Shown: positions 1-6,815 of the stretch, piece by piece
How the letters are laid out: every line of letters begins with the position of its first letter
Position numbering within the stretch: position 1 is the first letter of the stretch
NCBI GenBank assembly: GCA_951813545.1
Contig: CATOTL010000001.1
Location: 1-64,000 of the forward strand
Source of the DNA: an uncultured Poribacteria bacterium
Lineage (GTDB): Bacteria; Poribacteria; WGA-4E; WGA-3G
Length of the DNA stretch: 64,000 bases
Direction: 5' to 3'
Notes under the pieces: model-generated
Told to the model about the DNA's origin: nothing
What the model saw: the letters and a program-made list of their open reading frames with translations, nothing else
The model's database searches: none
Position numbers and translations under genes: made by a program

Positions 1-132
1 AAGAGCAATGGGAAATGGCATCCACTTTCGGATCACGACCTCTACAGAATGCCGAAAGCGATCCGCCGAGATTTTGATATGGCGGTTGAAGTGAACCGCG
101 CAATTCTCAGCGCAAGTATGCACTTCTCATAG
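1..132 (+). CDS. C-terminal fragment of an unidentified protein, cut by the window edge
   Basis: Frame 1 is open from the first base to a TAG at 130-132 and encodes 43 residues, so the gene starts upstream of the window. The fragment is charged and ends in AILSASMHFS; I recognise no domain. The stop codon lies inside the first unit of a 21-bp tandem repeat, so the last few residues may be repeat-derived and the original end may have been different. It is only a possible gene end. Confidence 0.35.
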   Translation, partial: KSNGKWHPLSDHDLYRMPKAIRRDFDMAVEVNRAILSASMHFS

Positions 133-180
133 CGCGCACTGCACTTCTCATAGCGCGCACTGCACTTCTCATAGCGCGCA
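121..180. repeat. 21-bp tandem repeat, about 2.9 units
   Basis: The unit CACTTCTCATAGCGCGCACTG occurs at 121-141 and 142-162, followed by an 18-base partial unit at 163-180. It overlaps the end of the partial reading frame. No function is evident. Confidence 0.85.
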
Positions 181-650
181 GCGGGATTTTTCCACCCCTT
201 GCGAGCCTAAGTGTTACATGGGTTCGTGGGTAGGGCGGAATTGTGTAACAACTGTCTTTAAATAGTACAGTACATTTAACGGACCGCGGCTGATCTAAAT
301 TTACGGGCATTCGGGCGTAAAGCCCAACGCTTTAGCTTTGGGATATAAGCCGCTAAAGGCGTAATCCTTGTGAAATAAATCTGAAAAATAATCGCATGAC
401 TCTTACATTCCGCAAGTGGGATAAGGGTAAGTGGCGATTTGAGAAAGTGCCATATACGTTTCATAAGCACCGCCAGCGGCACGGATACCGCTTGAACTTT
501 AGATATGCCTTGAGTCCACCGTCTGAAAGCCAAAAACCTTTCTTATCATGCGTTTTGAACGCAAGCGAAACGGTTTTTGAGTAGATACGACCGCCCAGCC
601 TATTTATGATAGTCCACGTATCCCGTGTTGCATGGCATCGGAAAATCGGA
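181..650. other. Intergenic, no supported gene
   Basis: This stretch holds only short overlapping open frames without ribosome sites or recognisable domains, and some palindromic patches. The IS605-type element begins at about 651. Confidence 0.5.
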
Positions 651-667
651 TTGTCAACTACCCAAGC

Positions 668-1960
668 CTAAAGACTTGGGCTTGTGATGGCGTCAAACAA
701 CAAAAGTTGTGTTGCGTTCAGCAAGCCTTCGTCTTGTGCTTCGTTCTTGTTTCTCGCTTCATAGAGGGTGGAAACCCACCGCTCTCCACGAAGGGCAGCA
801 GCTGCCCGAAAAAGTATGTTTAATGCAGCGTTGTGGTCTCTGTCAAGGGAGTTGCCACAAAACTGACACTCAAAGGTGCGAATCGCCAAAGAGAGTTTCT
901 TTTGCGATTTCTCACCACAAGCGGAGCAAGTTTGCGAAGTGTTTTTGGGATCAACTTGGTGGAAGTGCAAGCCGTCTCTTTCGGCTATGCTCGCACACCA
1001 CTTAAAGAAGGTTGCCCAAGACGCATCGGAAATGCTCTGACTCAGGTGTTGGTTCTGAACCATATTTGATACGCTAAGGTCTTCAGCGACAAGGACGTTA
1101 TTTTCGTAATGATGAAAGAGTTTGTAGACGAGTTTCCCAATGAAATCTTTGCGTTTGTTGGCAGTGCGTTCATGGTGCAAGGCAGTCGTATGTACAGATT
1201 TTTGCCAGCGTTTACTCCCTTTTTTACGGCGTGCCATCGTCTGATTATGCTTATGAAGCAAACCTTCGGCTTCACGATACCAGCGTGGGTTATCTTCCTT
1301 TTCACCTTCAGAAGTCGTCAGATAGTGGGTCGTGCCAACGTCAACGGCAATCGCAGTCGTCGGTTCAACTTTCGGGGTATCTGGCAACTCACAGGTAATA
1401 TGGGCATACCACCCCGACGCTTTTTTGACGAGTATAACTTCTTTCGGGTCGCCTTGAAGCGGGCGGTGCATATATATCTTGACTTCACCAAGTTTCGGGA
1501 CTTTCAAGCGGTCGTGTTTCCATGCTGTTTCTCGGATAGGATTTTGGCGAACGCGAAGTCTCTGTTTGTCAGCGTCTTTTGTTTTTCGACGAACCACTTT
1601 GGTATATTTGCGAAGTTTCCATGTCAGAGACTTTATCCGTTTGCGGTGTCTTGGATAGCCTTTTTTTCCAGCACCCTTCTCCCAGCGTCTATAAAAACCT
1701 TCAAATGCTTTATCCGTGCGCTCCAAAGTACAGATTTGCATATCTTGTGGGACTTCGCGAAAGTCAGCGTATTTTTCACGAGCAACCTTCAACTTCTTTT
1801 CTTGGTCGTTGCAAGAGACGCGTTCGCCTTCAGCCTCCCAAGCAACCTTGCGATCATGGCGCGCAGAGTTCTGAAGTTCACACAGGTGGGAAAGCCACTT
1901 AAGCAATGTTCTTTCCTGTGTCTTTGTTGGATACACAGGGTATTTGAAGGTCAATTTCAT
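668..1960 (-). CDS. tnpB: TnpB, RNA-guided RuvC-type nuclease of an IS605-family element
   Basis: A 430-residue TnpB/OrfB protein. TnpB proteins are RNA-guided DNA nucleases that help retain the transposon. Counting from an upstream in-frame ATG seven codons earlier, the RuvC residues are Asp214 (AIAVDVG), Glu300 (LVAEDL) and the Asp380/Asp382 motif DRDHNAALNIL. The zinc finger is C352-x2-C355 and C372-x2-C375. I chose the ATG at 1960 (MKLTFKYPVYPTK) because it gives the usual TnpB N-terminus; the upstream codons come from the left-end DNA. All nuclease residues are present. No tnpA accompanies it, so movement would need a transposase in trans. Confidence 0.9.
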   Translation of the reverse strand: MKLTFKYPVYPTKTQERTLLKWLSHLCELQNSARHDRKVAWEAEGERVSCNDQEKKLKVAREKYADFREVPQDMQICTLERTDKAFEGFYRRWEKGAGKKGYPRHRKRIKSLTWKLRKYTKVVRRKTKDADKQRLRVRQNPIRETAWKHDRLKVPKLGEVKIYMHRPLQGDPKEVILVKKASGWYAHITCELPDTPKVEPTTAIAVDVGTTHYLTTSEGEKEDNPRWYREAEGLLHKHNQTMARRKKGSKRWQKSVHTTALHHERTANKRKDFIGKLVYKLFHHYENNVLVAEDLSVSNMVQNQHLSQSISDASWATFFKWCASIAERDGLHFHQVDPKNTSQTCSACGEKSQKKLSLAIRTFECQFCGNSLDRDHNAALNILFRAAAALRGERWVSTLYEARNKNEAQDEGLLNATQLLLFDAITSPSL

Positions 1961-2001
1961 GGTATATCGCGCATCGCGCATTTATCCCCTACACAGTGGG
2001 A

Positions 2002-2042
2002 GGCAAGCACATTGTCAAGCGACAATGCTGTGTATGCTTGCC
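2002..2042 (-). other. Nested left-end hairpin of IS-1
   Basis: The outer stem is GGCAAGCA/TGCTTGCC and the inner stem is CATTGTC-AAGC-GACAATG. The same two-storey fold lies before every tnpB in the window, which suggests recognition by an absent TnpA or folding of the tnpB leader RNA. Confidence 0.7.
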
Positions 2043-2056
2043 AACACGATACTAAT

Positions 2057-2085
2057 ATTATACCAAAATTTGATAGCAATGTCAA
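2057..2085 (-). promoter_or_regulatory. Sigma-70-type promoter of IS-1 tnpB
   Basis: On the minus strand TTGACA (2085-2080) and TATAAT (2062-2057) are both consensus and separated by 17 bases. It faces the hairpin and tnpB. Confidence 0.8.
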
Positions 2086-2151
2086 AGAAAAAACATAGGA
2101 GCGGGCATTCCTCCAAAGGCTAAAGCATTGGGCTTCCTGCCCGAAGATTAG

Positions 2152-2403
2152 GTGATAGCACCCAACGCCTAAAGGCGTGGGCTTCGGTTTCGTAGACAGT
2201 AGCAGTTTTCCCGAAGGTCAACCGTCTTACGTTGTCTCCACTCACAATAGCGGACACCTCCTACACAAAGGTATGTGCAGGGTGAAAGCGGTGTCCAAAG
2301 TGTTAGATATAGGATACCATATTTCTCGTGCAATGTCAACTCCTTTTTGACTTCGCACGAAACATCAATTTAGACCCAAAGCTAAAGCATTGGACTTTTT
2401 AAG
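2152..2403 (-). mobile_element. tnpB-less IS605-type relic (relic A)
   Basis: Both ends of an IS605-type element are present without a gene between them. The right-end hairpin CCCACGCC-TTTA-GGCGTTGGG is followed by TGCTATCAC. The left end has a CCCAATGC/GCTTTGGG hairpin, a promoter and a GGACACC/GGTGTCC stem. A close copy, carrying about 215 extra bases in the middle, is at 62300-62769. Confidence 0.7.
2311..2339 (-). promoter_or_regulatory. Promoter within relic A
   Basis: Minus strand: TTGACA (2339-2334), a 17-base spacer, then TATCCT (2316-2311). It has the same position and spacing as the promoters of the complete elements. Confidence 0.65.
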
Positions 2404-2606
2404 GGAGTCCCGTAAATGATCGCTGTAATCACAAAAATCGCAGTCCACGCCCGTTTCGATGGGTTCCACGTCCGAATCGCGAGATATAGCAACGATACAC
2501 AGCAGACCCATCTAAGTGCCATATAATACGCATAAGGGTTTCCGCGCTGGAAGCCCCACAGAAGCACCAAAATTATAATAATCTGAGCTACCCAAATCCT
2601 TCTCAA
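2382..2606 (-). CDS. Small membrane protein, DUF6804-like, 3' end cut by a mobile element
   Basis: A 74-residue, three-segment hydrophobic protein with the YAYYMALRWVCC and AIRTWNPSKRAW pattern that I associate with small DUF6804-type membrane proteins of unknown function. The start is a TTG at 2606, supported by GGAGG seven bases upstream and by overlap with the stop of the preceding minus-strand ORF. The last residues (PLKSPML) are read from relic A, so the natural C-terminus has been lost. The family assignment is from memory of the motif and is uncertain. Confidence 0.5.
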   Translation of the reverse strand: MRRIWVAQIIIILVLLWGFQRGNPYAYYMALRWVCCVSLLYLAIRTWNPSKRAWTAIFVITAIIYGTPLKSPML

Positions 2607-2609
2607 TCG

Positions 2610-2690
2610 TTATCCTCCGTTAGCAATCAGTAGGTAGAGGACGGAAATGAATGATATAATAAACGTCCCCCATAAGGTAAGGATAGCCAT
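2610..2690 (-). CDS. Possible 26-residue membrane peptide upstream of the DUF6804-like gene
   Basis: The ATG at 2690 opens a 26-codon frame encoding a single hydrophobic helix (MAILTLWGTFIISFISVLYL...). Its TAA abuts the Shine-Dalgarno of the next gene, as in translationally coupled pairs. It has only a weak ribosome site of its own and could be a shortened gene end or chance. Confidence 0.3.
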   Translation of the reverse strand: MAILTLWGTFIISFISVLYLLIANGG

Positions 2691-3001
2691 AGCCTCTATG
2701 TGCCATCCCTACAAGTCTATTAAAAACGAAAAGCGTAAGCAGCACGGAGTTGCCATCCACTCATCCCTTGCCTGCCAAGATTCAACTCCGGGAGTTTGAA
2801 ACCGACGACAGGTGCAGGGATAGGCATTGACACTCGGTTGAATAAATTGCGAGTAGAGACCCGGTCGTACGCTGGCGAGGATTGTATCCTCGTCTCTTTC
2901 TACTGTTGTATAGGTAATTGCAAAATCCACTATAATTTCTGTCCGGCCAGAGTGCGTATATGCCGAATCATAAAATAGCACACCGGAGACCAACATCAAA
3001 C

Positions 3002-3142
3002 TATAGTAAAACCCGAAAATAAGAGAGCACTTTGGAAAACACAAAACACCTCACCACCGCTGGCGAGGGGGTTTTTGCTTGGGTGTTTCCGCTAGTATCC
3101 TCGCCTCTTTGGAGTGTCTAATTAATTCTAAACTTTACTATA
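3002..3142. mobile_element. 141-bp MITE, copy 1
   Basis: The unit starts TATAGTAAAACCCGAAAAT, ends AAACTTTACTATA, and has a GC-rich core around CGCTGGCGAGGGGG. The outer bases form a terminal inverted repeat. Near-identical 141-bp copies are at 10143-10283 and 61284-61424, and shorter variants at 13187-13303 and 49959-50079. There is no coding capacity. Confidence 0.85.
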
Positions 3143-3291
3143 AACGCTATAAGTGCTTTTCTAAACATAATCTTCTGCTTTGGGAAGTTGAACTTTCCTT
3201 TTCTGAAATTTCTGAAGGATAATACTTAACAATCCCAAGCATTTATGCTTGGGTCAAATCAAGTAGTGTTCGTTCTGGTATAAAAAAAGAT

Positions 3292-3320
3292 TTGACATTT
3301 AGGGGATAAGGTGGTATAAG
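3292..3320 (+). promoter_or_regulatory. Promoter of IS-2a
   Basis: TTGACA (3292-3297), a 17-base spacer and TATAAG (3315-3320), followed directly by the nested hairpin and tnpB. Confidence 0.75.
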
Positions 3321-3333
3321 TATAGTATCTCGT

Positions 3334-3376
3334 AGACAGGCATGACAAGCGTAGTCGCAAGACTACGTGCCTGTCT
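3334..3376 (+). other. Nested left-end hairpin of IS-2a
   Basis: Outer stem AGACAGGCA/TGCCTGTCT and inner stem CGTAGTC-GCAA-GACTACG, the same architecture as at 2002-2042 and 45921-45963 but of different sequence. Confidence 0.7.
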
Positions 3377-3420
3377 CCCACTTGTCAGGGGATAAGATAC
3401 GAGATGCGAGATATACCCAA

Positions 3421-4497
3421 ATGGCACTTAATTCACATAAGATAGCATTAGACGTAACCGACGAGCAACGCGTATGGTTTTCCCAACAATGTGGTTATGC
3501 TCGTTTTGCGTATAATTGTGCGTTATCAGATTACAAGAATGACCCGCAGCATTGGCAAGAGTTGAATAAGCGATTCAATATAGCAAAGCGTGATATTGAC
3601 TGGACACGGGGCATGGATCAGCGTGCTGCGTTGTTTGGTATCAAGAACTTCGGTGACGCAATAAGTCGTTGGCGTAAGGGTCAAAATAGGTTTCCGAAGA
3701 AAAAAAGACGCAGAGATCGCCAATCTTATAGCACAGACCCAAGCAGTGTTAGTATAAAAGGTAAACGTATCCGCCTCCCTAAAATAGGTTGGGTAGGCAT
3801 GTTTGAGAAGTTGAGATTTAAGGGTGAACTGATAAAGGTAACAATATCAAGAACAGCACACCGTTGGTTTGTTTCTATAACCATAGATACAGGTAAACCG
3901 AATGCTCCACGAGACACGCGTGGACTCCCTGTAGTCGGTATAGACGTAGGTATAAACTCACTTGCGACACTTGATAAGGGTAAACAGTATCCTAACCCAA
4001 GACCGCTGAAAAGGTATGAACGCAAGCTAAAGCGTGAGCAACGTAAAATGAGCCGTAAAGTATTTCTATCTAACAACTGGTATAAGCAAAAACGTATAGT
4101 AGAACGTATCCACTATAGGATTGCTTGTATCAGATTAGACGCACAGCATAAGGCAACGACAGAGATTGTAAATATGGCAAGTGCTATCGGGATAGAAACG
4201 CTAAAGGTTACGAACCTACTCAAGAATAAGAAACTGGCGAAAGCACTCTCTGATTCAGCACTCGGTGGGTTTCTTGCTAAACTCAAGTCTAAAGCAGAAG
4301 TGCTTGGGATACCTATTGTAGAAGCACCGCACTTCTATGCGTCGAGTAAAACCTGTAGTAGTTGTGGACACAAGAAAAAAGAACTCTCATTATCAGAGAG
4401 ACAGTATCATTGTAGTAGTTGTGGTGTCTCTATAGACAGAGACCAAAACGCTGCAATAAATCTAAAGAACCTCGCCGTAGGGCATACGGAGAGATAA
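3421..4497 (+). CDS. tnpB: TnpB nuclease of IS-2a
   Basis: A 358-residue TnpB. The start at 3421 gives the standard N-terminus (HKIALDVTDEQ...FAYNCAL); an upstream in-frame start would lie inside the left-end hairpin. RuvC residues are Asp175 (GIDVG), Glu259 (GIETLKV) and Asp339/Asp341 (DRDQNAAINL). The zinc finger is C312-x2-C315 and C331-x2-C334. It differs from the copy at 35160 by only a handful of substitutions, so one copy arose recently. All key residues are kept in both. Confidence 0.92.
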   Translation: MALNSHKIALDVTDEQRVWFSQQCGYARFAYNCALSDYKNDPQHWQELNKRFNIAKRDIDWTRGMDQRAALFGIKNFGDAISRWRKGQNRFPKKKRRRDRQSYSTDPSSVSIKGKRIRLPKIGWVGMFEKLRFKGELIKVTISRTAHRWFVSITIDTGKPNAPRDTRGLPVVGIDVGINSLATLDKGKQYPNPRPLKRYERKLKREQRKMSRKVFLSNNWYKQKRIVERIHYRIACIRLDAQHKATTEIVNMASAIGIETLKVTNLLKNKKLAKALSDSALGGFLAKLKSKAEVLGIPIVEAPHFYASSKTCSSCGHKKKELSLSERQYHCSSCGVSIDRDQNAAINLKNLAVGHTER

Positions 4498-4597
4498 AAC
4501 GCTTGTGGAGTTTGTGTAAGACCTTCACAAGTGGAGGCTACAAACTATGAAACAAGAACGAAAGAATCCCACTCCTTTAGGTGTGGGAGAAGTCAAA
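4400..4597 (+). ncRNA. Candidate right-end guide RNA (reRNA/omegaRNA) of IS-2a
   Basis: In IS605-family elements the TnpB guide RNA overlaps the 3' end of tnpB and runs through the right end, taking its guide from the flank. This position is inferred by that rule. The RE hairpin at about 4569-4587 and the conserved non-coding tail (4498-4597, nearly identical in the second copy) are consistent. The RNA itself cannot be shown from sequence. Confidence 0.3.
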
Positions 4598-4645
4598 ATC
4601 GAACCATACTATTTGTCAAATGAACATGATGCGTTATTAAAACTA

Positions 4646-4909
4646 TTAAAGACCATTTTTTTAAGTCGATTTCGTGCATAAAATGCAAAAAATGTCATAA
4701 ACACATAAAAAAAAATGTCATAAACGGCATTTTAGACAAAAAAAAATAATTTTTTTTATTTTAACAGAAAAGGGTCCTAAACCCTTGTAATATAAGGGTT
4801 TTATGGGCAGACAAACTGCAATTATCCGTCTCTGTGGAGCGAAAAATAAAAAATAAATTTTACATTTTTTGCATTTTATGCACGAAATCGAAAAAAAAAA
4901 TGGTCTTAA
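4646..4909. repeat. Pair of ~48-bp inverted repeats flanking 166 bp of AT-rich DNA
   Basis: Arm 1 (4646-4695) and arm 2 (4862-4909) are near-perfect reverse complements built around GCACGAAATCG and ATTTTTTGCATTTTATGC. Between them are poly-A/T runs and a small hairpin, AAACCCTT-N7-AAGGGTTT. A related single arm is at about 21949-21997 after the phosphohexomutase gene, so this may be a MITE-like element. It fills most of the gap before the first PqqD-glycosyltransferase gene. Confidence 0.75.
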
Positions 4910-4960
4910 GGTGTAACGAATTGCGAAACTCTATTAAAAACGGAAGGTAAAAAACAAAAA

Positions 4961-6676
4961 GTGATCGATTTTCCAAAAACATTGCACCAACTTCATTTTT
5001 TTCAAGAAGACGGTGTCCCTTATGCCGCAGACCTCGACAAAGCACGCGTCGTCGAACTCTCGGCTGCGATGCTGGACATCCTAAGGCTCGCCGAGACACA
5101 GACCGATGATGCAATCATCGAAACGCTGAGTGCTTCTTACGAAGCGGACGACATCTCTGAGGCGTTTGAAAGATTCGCCGAACTTGAGAAAGAAGGTTTA
5201 CTCTTCAATCGCGGTGAAGACTTACAGCGGAGCCTCGAGACGGAGAGTAAGTGGCGGAAGTTGCTCGTCGTGATACCCGGCATTGACGTGGATTCGTTTT
5301 TCGATATTGAAACGTTGTCCGCCGGCACGAACATGGCACTTGCCCACATGATTCAGCACCTCACCCAATACGCCGATCTCCATTTTACAGGTTCCCGAAA
5401 CCGGAAGATCGCAGACGGCGTGTATGAAGTCGATATCGGCATTGAGGACTTGGTCCGTCTTCGCTCGAAAATCGCGGAAACCTACTACGGCATCCTGACC
5501 TTACATCAAGAGCACGAACGGTGGCTCCTTCCGCTTTACCGATACCCCGAATTCCCGCCGATTCTCGTTCAGAATCACGCGCCGCGCGGACACGGTGGGC
5601 ATGCGATCAATTCGATGCTCCGACACTACGCCGCCATGCGGGATTATGACGGGTTTACAGCACCTTCGGATTATGTCCGAGACTTTTATTCACAGTATGT
5701 CTGGGATCCGAGTTTCTTCAATACCTTGCCGAACGGTGTCGATGCCACGCTGTTTAAGCCCATGGAGAAGATGGTCGCAAAAAAAGAAATCGCTGCAGAG
5801 GTCGGAGATGAGCGGATTGAAGAAGTCCCGACCGTCGGGTATCTCTCGCGGGTGCAATCGGAAAAAGGCGCATCTGTCTACTTGAAGTTAGCAGAACTGA
5901 ATCCGGATCTGATCTTTTTGATCGCCGGACCGAATCTCGGCAGATATGCCTCACGGAAACTCCCGGACAATCTCGTCTATATCGGGTTCCATCCACGCGA
6001 GAGGCTACCGCTCATCTACAACGCCTTTGATGTCTACTGTTTTATGTCCATGTCAGGTGAGGAGACGTTCGGGTTAACCGTGCTTGAAGCGATGGCGTGT
6101 GGTGTGCCGCCCGTCGTGTCGAACTTCGATGGCGTGCCTTCCGTTGTCGCAGACGCTGGTTTGGTTGCCGATGCCGAGAACTTTGACCGAGACATCGCAA
6201 CGCTTGTGAGTTATCCGTGCCCGGTGGATTTTTCTGAGAAGATTAACATGCTGCTGAATAACACAGAAATGTGGCAGATACTTTCTCAGGCAGCGAGGAA
6301 CCGAGCGGTATCCTTCACGTGGGATAAGACAGCAAACCGGATTGTTCGGATATTTGAGGAACTTCATCGGAAAAAGAAGCTTGTCAATCCGAACAGACTG
6401 CTAAATGTGTTCGCACCGACGCAACCCGTAGAAAGGGAAGCCGAGCAAGGACTAAAATACAGGTCACTCGTGCTGAGTATGAATGAACGCTACGAGCGGT
6501 GTCTCATGCGGGATTCGGTGTATCCGCTGAGCGTTGAGGATGGAGTCGCACTCAGCATCTTGAAAAACCACACGACCAGAGAAGCAGAGACAATCCTCGC
6601 TGACTTAGTCGCAGACGAAACAGAAGCACGGGCGACTCTCAAAAGGGTTCGAGGTTTAATTGATGGAACGGCATGA
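4961..6676 (+). CDS. PqqD-like domain fused to GT4-type glycosyltransferase (PqqD-GT 1)
   Basis: A 571-residue protein. Residues 1-85 resemble PqqD: a leader-binding winged fold with the YAADLDKARVVELSAAMLDIL pattern shortened here to YAADLD...VELS. Residues about 100-480 are a GT-B glycosyltransferase of the GT4 type, with GYLSRVQSEKG (293-303), the nucleotide-sugar EX7E motif Glu368...Glu376 (EETFGLTVLEAMACG) and an acceptor-side HAPRGHGGH segment (207-214). The start is GTG at 4961; an AAGG lies about 13 bases upstream, so the ribosome site is weak, but the N-terminus lines up with the other two copies. PqqD domains bind peptide leaders, so the likely acceptor is one of the Cys-rich peptides nearby. 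Sugar and linkage are unknown. Confidence 0.8.
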   Translation: MIDFPKTLHQLHFFQEDGVPYAADLDKARVVELSAAMLDILRLAETQTDDAIIETLSASYEADDISEAFERFAELEKEGLLFNRGEDLQRSLETESKWRKLLVVIPGIDVDSFFDIETLSAGTNMALAHMIQHLTQYADLHFTGSRNRKIADGVYEVDIGIEDLVRLRSKIAETYYGILTLHQEHERWLLPLYRYPEFPPILVQNHAPRGHGGHAINSMLRHYAAMRDYDGFTAPSDYVRDFYSQYVWDPSFFNTLPNGVDATLFKPMEKMVAKKEIAAEVGDERIEEVPTVGYLSRVQSEKGASVYLKLAELNPDLIFLIAGPNLGRYASRKLPDNLVYIGFHPRERLPLIYNAFDVYCFMSMSGEETFGLTVLEAMACGVPPVVSNFDGVPSVVADAGLVADAENFDRDIATLVSYPCPVDFSEKINMLLNNTEMWQILSQAARNRAVSFTWDKTANRIVRIFEELHRKKKLVNPNRLLNVFAPTQPVEREAEQGLKYRSLVLSMNERYERCLMRDSVYPLSVEDGVALSILKNHTTREAETILADLVADETEARATLKRVRGLIDGTA

Positions 6677-6815
6677 GGAATAGGCATCAGCCATCGGCTG
6701 TCAGTCATCAGCAAGAATAGCCGTCAGCCATCGGCAGTCAGCAAAGAGAAGATTCACAAGCAACTTCTTTCTTTGCCGAGAGCCGAGAGCCGATAGCCAT
6801 TAAAGGAACAAAATT
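6677..6815. repeat. Palindromic intergenic repeat
   Basis: Variants of AGCCATCGGCTGTCAG on the left are repeated in inverted form on the right as TTTGCCGAGAGCCGATAGCC, so the whole spacer between the two glycosyltransferase genes can fold on itself. A partial copy is at about 23898-23925. It resembles the dispersed palindromes of poribacterial and cyanobacterial genomes. Confidence 0.6.

Larger units (their letters stand above)
651..2138 (-). mobile_element. IS605-family tnpB-only element (IS-1)
   Basis: The minus-strand element contains one tnpB and no tnpA. Its right end, near 651-680, has the hairpin CCCAAGTC-TTTAG-GCTTGGG followed by TAGTTGAC. Its left end, near 2100-2138, has a similar short hairpin, a sigma-70-like promoter and a nested double stem-loop before the gene. 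The boundaries are judged from hairpins and are good to roughly 10 bases. Confidence 0.75.
3213..4597 (+). mobile_element. IS605-family tnpB-only element, copy 1 (IS-2a)
   Basis: Comparison with the copy at 34952-36338 fixes the ends: identity begins at TGAAGGATAATACTTAAC and stops just after AGAAGTCAAA. The left end has the hairpin CCCAAGC-ATTTAT-GCTTGGG, a promoter and a nested hairpin. The right end has CCCACTC-CTTTAG-GTGTGGG followed by TCAA, the type of right cleavage site known from IS608. No tnpA. Confidence 0.9.

Noticed and set aside
276..533. Minus-strand frame upstream of IS-1
   Set aside because: No ribosome site, no family resemblance, and it overlaps another equally unsupported frame.
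396..584. 62-codon plus-strand frame
   Set aside because: Basic composition but no start context or homologue pattern; judged chance.
1109..2098. Long plus-strand open frame (329 codons)
   Set aside because: It is antisense to tnpB, has no recognisable domain, and runs through the left-end hairpin and promoter of the element.
2709..3044. 111-codon minus-strand frame
   Set aside because: Its start lies in the MITE and the rest shows no domain; the C-terminal half could be an old gene end but cannot be supported.
3367..3420. Upstream extension of tnpB in IS-2a
   Set aside because: The ATG at 3367 lies inside the nested left-end hairpin; the codons are element end, not protein.
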